A stretch of 64,000 bases of DNA from Haberlea rhodopensis (lineage: Eukaryota > Streptophyta > Magnoliopsida > Lamiales > Gesneriaceae), in contig CAJQUN010000008.1 in assembly GCA_907163345.1 (NCBI GenBank), positions 11,881,691-11,945,690 of the forward strand, in the 5' to 3' direction. Under the pieces are notes generated by a model. It was not told the origin of the DNA, did no database searches, and saw only the letters and a list, made by a program, of their open reading frames with translations. The translations under genes and the position numbers were made by a program. Every line of letters begins with the position of its first letter. The first letter of the stretch is position 1. Below are positions 11,255 to 23,948 of the stretch, piece by piece.

Positions 11255-14200
11255 CTAAGACCACTCAGACATATACCTAATGCCTAGAGATCTAGTATGA
11301 CGATCATGCTTCTGCTGTGACAGCGGCTTCGTCAATGGGTCAGATACATTATCATCTGTTGGTACTTTGCATATTTTAACATCTCCTGTTTCAACGATTT
11401 CTCGAATGAAATGGAAACGCCTAAGTATGTGCTTGGATCTTTGGTGAGATCTTGGTTCCTTAGCCAATGCGATCGCTCCATTGTTGTCACAATAGAGTTC
11501 TATCGGATCTTTAATGCTAGGCACCACTCCAAGTTCAGAAATGAACTTCCTCATCCAAACAGCTTCCTTTGCTGCATCCGAGGCAGCAATATACTCAGCT
11601 TCCGTTGTAGAATCGGCTACTGTTTCTTGCTTTGAACTCTTCCAGCTCACAGCACCTCCATTCAGGCAATACACATATCCAGATTGCGATCGAAAATCAT
11701 CTTTGTCGGTTTGGAAGCTTGCATCAGTGTAACCCATTACATTGAGCTCTTCCTCACCTCCATAAATCAAGAATGTATCATTAGTCCTTCTCAAGTACTT
11801 TAGGATATTATTGACAGCAATCCAGTGACCTTCACCTGGATCAACTTGATATCTGCTCGTCATGCTCAAAGCATACGATACATCGGACGAGTACATATCA
11901 TGGCATACATGATAGATCCAATAGCTGACGCGTATGGAATCTTACTCATGCGTTGTCTCTCATCTGGTGTTGAAGGACACTGTTCCTTCGAGAGATAAAT
12001 ACCATGTGTCATAGGCACAAATCCTTTCTTGGATTCTTGCATGCTAAACCTTTTAAGCACCTTGTCTATGTATGTACTTTGACTTAGACCAAGAAGCCTT
12101 CTCGATCTATCTCTATAGATCTTGATTCCTAATACATATGTGGCTTCTCCTAAGTCTTTCATCGAAAAGCAATTCCCTAGCCAAATCTTTACAGATTGCA
12201 AGGAAGGGATATCATTTCCAATAAGAAGTATATCATCTACATACAACACTAGGAAAATGATTACGCTCCCACTGACCTTCTTGTAGACACAAGGTTCATC
12301 TTCATTTTTGATAAAACCAAACTCTTTGATTGCATCATCAAAACGAAGATTCCAACTCCGAGAAGCTTGCTTCAATCCATAAATGGATCGTTGTAGCTTG
12401 CATATCTTTCCAGCATCCTTTGGATCGACAAAACCCTCGGGTTGTGTCATGTACACATCCTCGAGCAGATTTCCATTAAGGAAAGGTGTTTTGACATCCA
12501 TCTGCCAGATTTCATAATCATGAAATGCAGCTATTGCAAGTAAGATCCTTATGGATTTAACCATGGCCACTGGTGAAAAGGTTTCATCATAGTCAATACC
12601 ATGAATTTGTTTGAATCCTTTTGCAACCAGCCGACCTTTATAGGTTTGTACGTTACCATCCATATCGGTCTTTTTCTTGAAAATCCATTTGCACCCTATG
12701 GGTCGTACCCCTTCAGGTGGATCAACCAAAGTCCATACTTGGTTTGCGTACATGGATTCCATCTCAGATTTCATGGCTTCTTGCCATTTCTCAGAATCAT
12801 TGCCCATTATAGCTTGTTGATAAGATGACGGCTCATCCTCATCAATAAGTAGTAAGTCACCTTGTTGAGTCACAAGAAATCCATATCTCTGTGGCTCCCG
12901 GTATTCTCTTACAGACCTACGCTGGGCTTGTGTCTCTTGAGCAGGTACTTCTTCCACAACAGCTTGCGGTGCCTGCTCTGTTTCCATCTCAATCTCAGGT
13001 TCAGTGTTTTCTTGTGGTTGAACTTCACTAAGTTCTATTTCTCTCCCACTGGTTTTTCTAGAAATAAATTCTCTTTCAAGAAATACACCAGTCCGAGCAA
13101 CAACTACTTTGTTCTCGGTGGGATAATAGAAATAGTATCCTTTCGTTTCCTTAGGATACCCCACAAATAAACACTTATCAGATTTGGGTCCAAGTTTGTT
13201 AGTGGCGTGACGTCTAACGAAAGCCTCACAACCCCAAATCTTCATAAAAGACATACTAGGACGCTTCCCAGTCCATATCTCATATGGTGTCTTTTCCACT
13301 GATTTAGATGGAACACGGTTCAGTAAGAAAATCGTTGTTTCTAGAGCGTGTCCCCAAAACGATATCGGAAGATCTGCATGACTCATCATTGATCTAACCA
13401 TGTCTAACAAGGTTCGATTTCTCCTCTCGGATACACCATTCCATTGTGGAGTATACGGAGGAGTGAGTTGTGGGACTATCCCACATTCCTTTAGATAGTC
13501 ATGAAACTCTTGGCTTAAGTATTCTCCTCCTCGATCTGGTCGAAGGATTTTGATACTCTTGCCAAGTTGGTTTTGTACTTCATTCTTGAAATCTTTGAAC
13601 TTTTCAAAGGTTTCATGTTTATGTTTCATTAGGTACACATACCCATATCTACTGGGGTCATCAGTAAATGTAACGAAGTATTGAAAACCACCTCTAGCTT
13701 GTGTACTTATTGGTCCACATACATCACTATGTATTAGTCCCAATAAAACATTTGCCCTTTCAACATGTCCCTTGAAAGGGGCTTTAGTCATCTTGCCCAT
13801 TAAACAAGATTCGCAAGTTTCATATGATTCAAAATCAAATGAATCTAATACTCCATCCTTATGAAGTTTAGATATGCGGTTCTCGTTTATGTGGTGCCAG
13901 AGATAAGTCGGATTACAATCATTATTTATAATCCTTTTAGTATTTTATGTTATAGATAGGCATATCAAGATTTAATACATAAAGACCATTCACTATTTGT
14001 GCACTAGCATAAAACATATCATTTAAATAAATAGAACAACAATTGTCCTTTATTATAAATGAAAAACCATACTTGTCCAAACAAGAAATAGATATTATGT
14101 TTTTAGTAATAGAAGGCACAAAATAACAATCTTTCAAAATCAATGATAAACCAGAAGGTAAAGCTAAATGATAATCTCCTATAGCTAATGCAGCAACTCT

Positions 14201-15205
14201 TGCTCCATTTCCAACTCGGAGATCAACTTCACCTTTCGCCAATGTCCTACTACTTTTGAGATCCTGCACATTTACACAAATGTGAGATCCACATCCAGTA
14301 TCTAATACCCATGATGAAGAAGTAGATAAATTGACTTCTATAACAAAAATACCTGAAGCGGAAGTCACACTTCCTTTCTTTAGATCCTCCAGATATACTT
14401 TGCAGTTTCTTTTCCAATGGCCGGTCTCACCGCAATGGAAACAGTTCCCTTCCTTTGCTATCCCTCCCTTTGGCTTTAGTGCAGAAGACTTTGGCTTAGA
14501 TTTAGCAAATACCTTCTTTGCTTTCTTGTTGCCTTTAGCTTTGGCCCTTCCTTTGCCCTTATTCACAATAAGAACATTTGTGGCCTTAGTCTTCTTTGTA
14601 TTTGCTTCATATGTTCTCAACATACCAAGCAATTGTGGTAGAGTCTTTTCCATGTCAGTCATATTGTAGTTAACTACAAATTGACTGAAGCTCTCAGGCA
14701 ACGATTGCAAGATCACATCGGTGGCCAACTCTTGGTCCAATGGAAAACCCAGCTTGTCCAGATTCTCAATGTACCCAATCATCTTGAGCACATGAGTTCC
14801 AACTAGGCTTCCCTCTACCATCCTGCACTGGAATAACGCTTTAGAGACGTCACACCTCTCTTGTCTAGCTTGCTGTTGGTACAACTACTTTAAGTGTTCG
14901 ATCATATCGAACGCCTCCATTTGCTCATGTTTCTTCTGAAGCTCAGAGTTCATGGTGGCAAGCATGAGGCACCCAACATCAAGTGTGTCACTCTGATGCT
15001 TCTTGTAAGCATCTTTTTCAGCTCTTGTAGCTGTTAGGGGAGGTTCCTCAGCGGGCAAGGGTTCCTCTAGGACATATTGTTTCTTTTCTTGTTTGAGGAC
15101 TATCCTCAAGTTCCTATGCCAGTCTAGGAAATTCGTCCCATTTAATTTGTCCTTCTCAAGGACCGATCGCAGTGATAAAGTGCTAGTAACGTTGTTAGTT
15201 CCCAT
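11255..15205 (-). pseudogene. Copia-A gag-pol polyprotein (interrupted)
   Basis: Gag starts at 15205 (MGTNNVTSTLSLRSVLEKDK), is cut by an in-frame TAG at 14885-14887, and resumes to 13937 with the zinc knuckle CFHCGETGHWKRNC and protease motif WVLDTGCGSHI. A frame change follows near 13,930; the short GAG-pre-integrase region reads LWHHINENRI. The next block (13800-11866) holds the integrase catalytic triad (D26 in HSDVCGP, D89 in RPDRGGEY, E125 in NGVSERRNR) and RT with YVDDILLIG (about residue 520). Another frame change near 11,890 leads to RNase H (GYTDASFQTD, TTEAEYIAAS, YCDNNGAIALA) ending at 11255. One nonsense codon and two frame changes make it non-autonomous despite its young LTRs; trans-mobilisation or post-insertion damage would both explain this. 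Confidence 0.93.
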
Positions 15206-16373
15206 GGATATCTACAATATAAATATGCAAAATAAGTTTATGATTTAAATCATTTAACATGGTCTTATATTAAATGATACTCCCACTAATTTGTTTGAAA
15301 AAATATCAACCCTCGAAACCTTTAGTGGGCCAAGATCCATATTTCGCCTAATCTTGAGTTAGCTTTGGCTAATCGCCCAAGACTCGGTTATTTAGGTAGG
15401 CAACACTTTGTCAATTATATCACATATAATTCTTGGATAGTTGGACGAACAACACTTTGTTCAATTCATCAAATGAATTATAATCCAACCCATGCCTCTA
15501 GGTTCCCAATCCTATTGAGATAACCTAGTTAAGTCGTACCCAATTAAAGTATAACGGATATCACTTTTATCCTTTCGCGCCTTACTAAGATTGCCACGGT
15601 GCTTTGCTTTGGCAAACCCACACATGTACAATCGAAGTTATTGACGAGTACTTTTAATTTTGGAAGGCATCTAAAACATAATATTTTAGAGGGATTTATT
15701 GATCTCATGATTAATTTGATAATTTAAAATATGTCCACTACATATAGTTGTATACATATCTACATATATGTGTAATACTATTATCAAACTAAAACATAAG
15801 ATAAATCATGCATCAACATACATAATTAAACGTGACATGGTTATAGCCCCTACTAATGATTTTCTCAAGCCAATGAGAAAATCCTATGAGTCAACCTAAG
15901 GTAACTTCACAAGCACCTTCCTTTGGCTCCAATTTGTGAATGGCCTCCTCATCCCGGCACGATGCTCCATCTTCATTGATCACCATCAATAAAATAAACT
16001 ACACTATTTACAAGATATAGAATTCCTCGATTCACATTCGAGGGGAACATAGGGGAGGGATTACATTTAGAATAAAAATAGAGAAAGGCACGACACGCAG
16101 GTCGTATTATAAATTACAAACATCCACAAATCCTATCTAATAGGTCAAAGGGCTATAACCACGCACCATGCTCAAACAACACATAAAGCATGCATTAACA
16201 TTTAATTAATTAAATTCTAAACATTTTAAATTTAATTATAATTAAAACTGTAAAATAATTTTTGAAAAATTATCGTACGCTCGGGACATCACATGCCACG
16301 AACTTAATGCGACTTAGCTACGAACCACCATGGTTCGAACTAACCATGCACCACGGCTGGACCAATTATGGGC

Positions 16374-16693
16374 CTAGGGTTCGAAACCCTAGCCCACGAC
16401 ATGGTCCGAGCCGATGGCATGGGTGCGGCGCCGCTAGGGTTCCAAACCCTAGCCGCCTTGCACCATGTTGGTTTTTCATCGAGCCAACTTGCTCGAAACA
16501 CCGAAATCCATGAGCCACAAGCCACGGTCCAACCATGGACGGTCCATGACGGTGACGGCTTAACCATCTCGAGCCAAGGGTTCGATAAACCCTAGCCCAA
16601 GCGGCGGCCGAGTAGCTTATGTGAGTAGGGTTCAAAACCCTAGCCTCTTGGAAGTGGCGCGGCCCCATGCATGAGCCAAGGGTCTGAACCCTA
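16374..16693. repeat. Five telobox-like palindromes in the Copia-A leader
   Basis: Palindromes with arms of 5-9 bp around a 3-5-bp loop occur at about 16374-16392, 16433-16453, 16577-16592, 16626-16642 and 16679-16693. The core AGGGTT...AACCCT resembles the plant telobox (AAACCCTAA). Spacing is irregular (roughly 50-145 bp). Confidence 0.7.
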
Positions 16694-16947
16694 GCTCACT
16701 AGCGGCGGCCCGAGGGTCAAGTCATGAAGTGGTCGAACCACCTTGAGCCAACACCTCGATTTTACGCTTTCGTGTATCGTATACAATTATTCGCCTATTA
16801 TATCAAATACAATTATTACGATGATTTTCAAAAACTAAATATTTATTTCATATCATATATGAATTAAACAGTTTTAATAAGCATGCAATATAAAATCTAA
16901 TATGATTAACACAATTTAATCACATAAATCCGATATGAGCCTTGAAC

Positions 16948-16962
16948 CTGGCTCTGATACCA
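16948..16962 (-). other. Copia-A primer-binding site
   Basis: On the minus strand TGGTATCAGAGCC lies directly inside the 5' LTR. This is the standard complement of the 3' end of plant initiator tRNA-Met used by Ty1/copia elements to prime minus-strand synthesis. Confidence 0.88.
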
Positions 16963-16963
16963 C

Positions 16964-18465
16964 TGTAAGTAATCCTTAGAGCATACAACGCAGCGGAATA
17001 AAATTTTAGGATTACAAACCAGCAGATCTATACATAGGTTATCATATCGGATTAAGGAATACGAAGGTTCTCACCCTTGTAGCGTGTTTGAAGCAGAATC
17101 CACGGAGCAGCACGTCCAACGAACTCCGAGTCACAAGCAACACCTCCAAGGTCTTGCCTCTACGGTATCCACACGATCAAATCGAAAGGGATGTTCAAGA
17201 ACAAGTTGCTAGACTTATTCTTGAACCTATATCAAAACACGGTTCAAAACCGATCAATAGCCACCAATCTCCAACCTTTTCTTACGGCGACGGCGGCAAG
17301 GAAAGGTGGCGGCCGAGAGCCTTTTGGAGGATGGCTAGGGTTTATGTTTGATATCAAAGAATGATATGAAATTATTATTAACAATTAATCAAAACCATGT
17401 ATTTATATTATAAGGCTTTTAATTAAGGTTCAAGACTTTCTTAAAGTCTTATGGGCCCAAACCCATGATTTAATTAAAACCTTTTAATCACTTAATTAAG
17501 ACCCTTCTTAATTAATTAATTCATCCAATGAATTTAATTTCCCTTATCGATTTAATCTTTTGTGCGACCCGATAGGATCTTGTAATGTTGGCAGTGACAT
17601 AAAATCTCATTTTACGTTTCAAGCATTGAGCGGTATCTAGCAACACATCAATGCTACCCAAATTACAAGAATGTCAATGACTCGACATAACCTTTAGAAC
17701 TTGTGATAATATTAATCATGTAACTTAATCCCTTTGTCCTTTGTGTTTAGATTGAACACGAGTCATGTAATAGTCATACTCGTATATCCAATCTTTATTT
17801 CTTGATCCCCAAGTAGAACTAGAATAAACGAATAAGCTCGATATCTCATATCGACTCATTCGAGCATGGCCATGCATTTTAGTTCTCACTTGATCAAGGG
17901 CCAAACACATCTCCTGTTATATAGGAGGGACAAATCCTATCTCGATCAGTCAACATCCCTCTACATAATTCGTAGTGTATCCAATAGTCGCCTTTATAGA
18001 TTACCCTGTTACGGGTAACGTTTGACGATATCAAGATACATAACTCCTTATGTTGGGATCTCTGATGATCACAAGTCGTAAGGATTTCATACATTATTAT
18101 CACTATGAGAATTGCATATGACGATCATATAACTATCCATGTTGCATTCTCATGGTGGGTCTGTCCAGTACATCGTTCTCTAACATGTACCCATATGTTG
18201 ATTTGATATCTCATATCAATGAACAATTCATCGATCAACATATACTAGTCTCTACGTATTATCATTATCCCTATTCATGATAATACTTGACTAGGGACAT
18301 CTTTAAGAATAATACAATATTATTCTAAGGACATTAACATATATATTAATTCACAATGCACAGTTAAAAGAATAATATATAATAATGAATTGCCATTCAT
18401 AAAACCATAAACATTGTATGTCTTAAACAATCATCTAATGACTTGTCTTAGGGCATATCCCAACA
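16964..18465 (-). repeat. Copia-A 5' LTR
   Basis: The 1,502-bp 5' LTR of Copia-A, starting right after the primer-binding site and followed by the AATAT duplication. It should contain the element's promoter on the minus strand. One single-base indel near 18410 and about a dozen substitutions separate it from the 3' LTR. Confidence 0.93.
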
Positions 18466-18470
18466 AATAT

Positions 18471-20250
18471 GTCATGCAATATCATGTGAAAGTCAATATA
18501 ATTCATATAATCCACATAAGAAGTCAAATATCTCATATAAATCAAGTAATGTCATATAAGATCATACTTAGCATCATTACACGTCTTTGCCAGACATCAT
18601 GATAAACTCATTTCAACGTACTTAAGACCAAAGCTAATCTACCGAGTACTTCTCGAATCAACCCCGGAATCTATTAACCTGGTAATGCAAATTCCAAAAT
18701 GACACTAAGTGTTCAGGTAGTGCATTGAATCAAATTTAAGTTCTAAATATTGACCCTTATCGATTTTCGTACATTTTCAGCCTACCCATTTTCGTAAAAA
18801 AATCACTATAATTTCATACGACATCAAAACAACTCGATCTAGTGCTCAAAGTTCAAACTCAAAATACTACATTTCATCTATTATGATGCCAAGCTGGTTC
18901 ATCCATCTAAATGTAGTTTAGACCCAAAATACGACACATTTGAAAACTCGCCAGTATTTCCGAAATGCTATTGTAGTGGTTTTAGTAAAAATGGCATAAC
19001 TTCCTCATTTTAAATCCGAACAGTCTCAAATTTTGGCCACAGAAAGAATACTCAAATAGCCATCACTTTCATTAAATGATCAACATCAAAATCGAAAGGA
19101 AAACTGTCCAAAATTTCGGAATTCCTCACTGCATGTTCATTGACAGCACATGCAGAATCCAAATCTGACGCACCTTGGTAAAATGATCATATCTTACTCA
19201 TTTTAAGTCCAGATCGTCTCAAATTTCTGCCACATTAAGAAAACGCAATTATCTAAACTTTTATATTTTGCTCAAAGTCAGATTCAGACTCTATGTGAAT
19301 TGAAATTTCGAACCCATCTACTGCATGTGCAAAAGTCATAACATATTCACAGTATCAGCAACTAAAAGCATGCTTTGACACCAAATTTTGGTCCTTCAAC
19401 CTAAATCAAAGTTGATGAAACTTAAAATGAAGTTATACCTTCCATTAGCTTCAAGAGTTGCAGCCAAATCAATGTCCAAAACTCGATCCTAACTCCACTC
19501 GACCGGCTTCCTTCCTAACTCCACCAAAATTCAAAATTTTTGGCAAGCTCTCTTCATCTCCTCTTGGGCTTCTATATTCCACAATTGCATGTAGGATTTG
19601 ACTAAATTTTCTTATGGAATTTTGGATGGTGTTTTTCGAAAAATAAAGGAGAAAAAAAAGGATGAAGATGAAGGAAAACAAATGAAACAAGTCTTGCCTT
19701 TTTAAAGAAATGGGGCGATAGCCCCAAAGCCAACCAACCAATATTTTGTTAATTTTTTTACAAAAATTAATGAGTTCACCAAGTATCCATTCAAATAAAA
19801 TAAGCGTATGCTTGCATGCACCTTGCATGTATACTTGTATAATTTGATGCATTTGATTTCAATTTAAAAGATATTGTGACTCGGAACACCTTAATTCGAA
19901 ATCTTAACTTTTAATCACATGGGTTTGCTTAAACATCGTTAATCTAGATTATCATAATTAATTAGCAACATGGCCTTACAGTTTAGGTTGTGTAACAAAT
20001 ATGATGGACTCGACCTATTTAGGCCAGTGTTTTATTAATATCTTAATATCTCTATACAATGTAGATATATAGTTTGTGAAAGACTAAAATCATAGCAATG
20101 ACGAACTATGACACAACAAAATTCAAAGGTCGTTTTCTTAATCGTCTCTTCTCATTTGCATCTACTTATATGTGTTGATCTTTATTGTTATAGATATCAT
20201 AGGCTTGGTTCTAATCTTGTTTTAATTTCAATTTTTCTTATATTGTGTAG
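18471..20250. other. Older LTR-like repeat (right half) and AT-rich intergenic DNA
   Basis: Sequence interrupted by Copia-A resumes here. It contains two diverged direct copies of a ~60-bp motif (18986-19045 and 19176-19240; both read CTCATTTTAA..TCC and GTCTCAAATTT) and looks like a decayed gypsy LTR up to about 19860. A minus-strand frame at 19469-19852 has no family match. From 19860 to 20250 nothing is recognisable. Confidence 0.45.
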
Positions 20251-20812
20251 TAGTTTTAGTGGGCTAATTGCATCCCCACCCCTTGTGAAATATCTTAAGA
20301 ACACATACACCCCTATGTAATATTTATTGTCTAAAACACCCTTGTTAAATGCCTCTAAGCGCACACACCCCTATTTAATATTAAAATATATCCTTATGTT
20401 TGTTACTAAGGTGCATTTAGGCCCCTTCTTTCATGATTATTTCTTCACGGAAACCCTCAGACATTGAAACTCTAATTTAGGTCAGGATCGTGCCGAAAAT
20501 TGGTATGATGAGATTAACTAATGTAATAAATGTTATATATATTTCTAGAATAAAAGAAATGTTGTTGACCATCTATCTCACAGATTTTTTTAAATTTTAA
20601 ATATATTGGTTATACTTTACACCCTAAGGTAGGAAGGAAATTAGGGTTGTGCTGCCTATTGTCTAAGGAACCATTGCAGAATCATCGGTCGCGATCATGT
20701 GGTTGGTGGTGAGGAGCCATCATAAAACCTACTGGAATACCTGACAATAGTTTGGTCAGAAGGTATATATCAAGTTATCAAAATTTTATTGTGATATGGA
20801 AGCATTGTATAA

Positions 20813-21589
20813 TGTTAACTCGGATTTTGGTAGTGGGTTATCTTGGTTAACAATAGCTCCTCCCTTATTGGAAGTGAGCGGTCCTGAAAAGAAAAGGTTG
20901 GAAGAAGACCAGAGAGTGATCTCCGATGGGTCTTTCCGACGATCAAATCAGGGTTCTTTTTTATGTAATATGGAAATAAACATTTAGCTAGAAATTTGCG
21001 GGGGAAAATCTCTCTTTCTTAACCTGACGACCCCATATATATATGGGGCGGTGAGAAAGAATACCCTATCGTGTTTGGCTGGGACCTATGGGAAGCCACC
21101 GACCAACACTGTATCTGTATAGGGCGCACTACTTGAGGGATTTTTATACCAGAAAATATTCCCTATACTAGTCACCATATGATTGGTCCTCGTGGCAAGT
21201 GGTCCCCTAATGAGACAAAATTCAGTTAGATGTTTCCCGCGTGGAGGACCGCACTTGTGTCCAAAGTACCTCCCTGAACTCTGAAGGGGAAACCAAGACA
21301 GTTGTTTAAGGTTGGGAGTATAGCCCGTGCTACCTGGTTCAATCCAGCAGGGCTGAAGACCTTTCCCGAGCTGAGCATACTGATGGGAAACGCAACTGAC
21401 CTAGCCTATGAATACCGAGCTGATCACTCTTGTAAATAATATACACTGACCTGCTAATATAATACCGTGCTGCGCTCAGAAGTGGTCAAATACCCCTCCT
21501 GGGAATATTCCTTTCGGATTGAGCCCTTCTGGGTGAGATTATGCTCGAGTAAGGGCCGAGATCGTACTGGACATGATATCCGGATATCA
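20813..21589 (-). repeat. Tat element 3' LTR
   Basis: A 777-bp LTR, TGTTAACTC...GGATATCA on the plus strand. A polypurine-like tract (AAGAGGGGATA on the minus strand) is adjacent at about 21594-21604, placing this copy at the 3' end of the element. Confidence 0.93.
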
Positions 21590-21838
21590 TGAGTATCCCC
21601 TCTTAGTCGAGCTAGAGTAACGCTGTTCTCGACTATACTTCGACCGAGGCCTGAACCGAGCTATCAAATTCAAATTTCTAACCCTTGACAAGACAGGGTG
21701 TCAGTCAGATGTGACCGTTGATGTATGGCTAATCGATGCGGCTGCCACGCGTCATCATCCACAATTGAGACGTTTGAACTCCCTTGATCTTGGCCATTGA
21801 AATGGGCCTGGCCCTAACGGCCCAACCTTCCGGGCGCC

Positions 21839-21845
21839 TATAAAT
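21839..21845 (+). promoter_or_regulatory. Candidate TATA box of the antisense gene
   Basis: TATAAAT lies 113 bp upstream of the first ATG of the plus-strand gene, after a GGGCCTGGCCC/GGCCCA-rich stretch at 21805-21825 that resembles plant TCP/site-II promoter elements. Its position outside the LTR suggests a separate promoter on the strand opposite to pol. No transcript is seen, so this is inference. Confidence 0.5.
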
Positions 21846-21957
21846 TAAACCTCACTTCTCATTCGCACCACTTCTTCTTTCTTCGCCTCCTTCCGCTCCG
21901 CCTGCTCAGCTTTTTCTGTAAGTTTTTCGCCCTTGCTTTTATTATATCTACTTTTTC

Positions 21958-23948
21958 ATGTCTGCCTCAACATCGTCAACTTCCGGGGCTGCCCTTAAGG
22001 GATCGGCCGCCGATGCCTCGGGGTCGGGGCTGTCGAGCTCTCCGATCCTTAGTGGCCAGGCAGAGCCAATTACTACTGCCGTTCCTCTTCTTCAAGTCCC
22101 CCCTATTTTTACCCATGATCCCTCCCCCCAGAACTTCGAGGTTGATCCTCGAGATCTAGTGCGGGCTGGGCTACCATGGTACGAGGTTCTTAACTCTCGG
22201 GTTTTATCTGAGGCGGAGACTCTTCTCCGTCGTCACGTCATTCCTCCCGACCACGAGATTCAAATACCAAGATCGGGTGACCGTCCCCATTTGCCCCCTC
22301 CGGGGTTTTTTCCTTTCTTTGTTGAGCAGATCAGGAGTGGACTACGCTTCCCCATTCCTGCTTTGTATCAAGAAGTTTCCACCTTTTTCTGCGTTTCCCT
22401 CAGCCAACTCAGCCCCAATTCCTACCAGATCATGGCAGCTGTAGTCGCCTTGTTCCAATCTCTCAACCTCCCCTTCTCTCCGCCTCTTCTACACTACTTC
22501 TTTAGTGTCAAAAACACCACTTTCCCTGGTCTATTCTATTTTGGTTCCAGGCCTTCGTGTAAATTTTTGGAAAAAATCCCGAGCTCTCACAAAGGGTGGA
22601 AGGAAACATTTTTCTTTGTCAAGCCGCCCAGACCTTGGTCTTGCCCAATGGCCTAGAGAGACTCTCTCCCTCCGGGTCGTCCCCTTCCGTATCGGTACAA
22701 AGAAGACATATTCTATCAGAAGGTTATGTCAACCATTGGGCGCCGACAATTTGATACAACTATAATAATCCGGGAGGACGTACTCAGGCGATACAGGCTG
22801 AGCTCTTACCCAGCTAGTCCTCCTCCTGGTGCGTCCTTAGTTAACCTGCCTTTATTTTCTTATAACTGGCTACTCACCTGTCTTTCTTTTCCATATAGGT
22901 AAAATGTCGTTTAACCAAATGCTCTCGGCCATGGTTGCCCAGAAAAAAGGGAAAGGAAAGGCGGTTCCAAAATCCCGCACTGAAGGACGAGCTTCCTCGC
23001 CGCCTCCTGCTCCCCAGGCTGCCCCGATAGTTATTCTTCAATCGGAAGAGAGCGGGGGTGGGGGTAACTCACTGCTCAAAAGGAAAAGGGGTGAGAACAT
23101 CCCTGGTCCTTCGACCCGGGAAGAGGTGGCCACCTCTCCAGGACCACAGGCTGAAACATCCCGGGATTCTATTCAAAGCCCGCAGTCGGCTCGGACTGCC
23201 GGGCCCGGTTCTCCTGGACTTCCCATGGAGTATACACAGTCCACCAGCTTGATCACTGGAGCCCCCTCAGGACTACCGGCTGAGATCTTGGAATGCATTA
23301 CTTCCGGCGCAGATCAACAAGCCATGGCGGGGATGAAGTGGAGGCCTCTGGCCCAAGAAGGGCTGTCCCGAGCTCTATCGGTATCCATTCTTACTGTTCT
23401 TACCTGCTCCCTTATAAATATCTTCTTACTAGGTTATCTTTATCCAGGGCTTACTGATGTTACGCGAAAGCGTTAGGAGGGGATCCAACTATGGCCAATC
23501 CTCATCGGATGCCAGGAAGAAAGCCCGAGATGCTGTACATAGGGCTGAGGCTGCAGTAGCTGAGTCAAAGGAAGCCAACGCCAGGCTAACGACTGTAGAG
23601 GTAGAGCTGTCAAAATACCGGGCTGAGGTCAATCGACTGCGATCTGTTATTGAAGCTAAAGAGACTGCCCTCACCGAATCGTCTGCCGAACTGAACAATG
23701 CTCGTTCTGAGCTGGAAACCTATGTCGCCGGAGAAGTCGGTCGAAAGGAGGCTTTTCTGAAATCAGAGGAGTTCAAGGGGCTCCTTGCAGCAAAGGCATT
23801 TCGATTTCTAGATCTCGGCTTTGAGGGCTGCAAGGATCAGTTCAGGGCTCATGGATTCCCTCCAGAGGATAAAGACCCGGATGACTTCCTAGATCTACAG
23901 ACCATTGTGAATAACATTCCCCCTGACTTTATAGATCGGGATGTCTGA
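21958..23948 (+). CDS. Spliced antisense ORF (aORF) of the Tat element, transposase_28-type
   Basis: Three exons join in frame: 21958-22828, 22899-23380 and 23448-23948, all with GT-AG borders, giving 617 codons with one in-frame TAG at 22654-22656. Exon 1 resembles the 'putative gypsy-type transposon' domain (Pfam PF04195; motifs HLPPPGFFPFFVEQIR, LSPNSYQIMAAVVALF, GWKETFFFV). Exon 2 is basic then proline/serine-rich and likely disordered. Exon 3 is a long coiled coil (RAEAAVAESKEANARL, then heptads to about EVGRKEAF) with an acidic end. Antisense ORFs between pol and the 3' LTR are known in Tat elements; their function is not established. The gene reads toward pol on the other strand and ends about 300 bp before the tandem array. 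A single stop in otherwise intact reading suggests recent loss or an exon boundary I mis-set. Confidence 0.78.

Larger units (their letters stand above)
15206..16963 (-). other. Copia-A 5' leader with palindromic motifs
   Basis: The 1.76-kb stretch between the primer-binding site and gag has no coding sequence of its own. The part 16370-16700 is rich in genic-looking but unrelated frames caused by repeated palindromes of the type AGGGTT-N3-AACCCT (five copies). The rest is AT-rich. Confidence 0.75.
9737..18465 (-). mobile_element. Copia-A: complete Ty1/copia element, Angela/Tork-like
   Basis: An 8,729-bp element with LTRs at 9737-11239 (3') and 16964-18465 (5'). The target duplication AATAT is intact at 9732-9736 and 18466-18470. 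The minus-strand LTR begins TGTTGGGATATG and ends TTACTTACA. A primer-binding site complementary to initiator tRNA-Met (TGGTATCAGAGCC) abuts the 5' LTR at about 16948-16962, and a polypurine tract (AAGTGGGAGA) abuts the 3' LTR near 11240-11250. By eye the LTRs differ at about a dozen positions in 1.5 kb, so the insertion is recent. Gene order gag-protease-integrase-RT-RNase H defines Ty1/copia; long LTRs suggest the Angela/Tork branch. Confidence 0.94.

Noticed and set aside
16262..16668. Several overlapping ORFs on both strands of the Copia-A leader
   Set aside because: They arise from GC-rich palindromic repeats; no frame shows a protein family and they sit in the untranslated leader.
16948..16962. 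tRNA gene fragment
   Set aside because: The match is only the tRNA-complementary primer-binding site of the retrotransposon; no cloverleaf is present. The same holds for 30079-30096, 37330-37342 and 55479-55496.
19469..19852. 127-codon minus-strand ORF
   Set aside because: No domain, F/L/I-rich composition, inside an LTR-like repeat.
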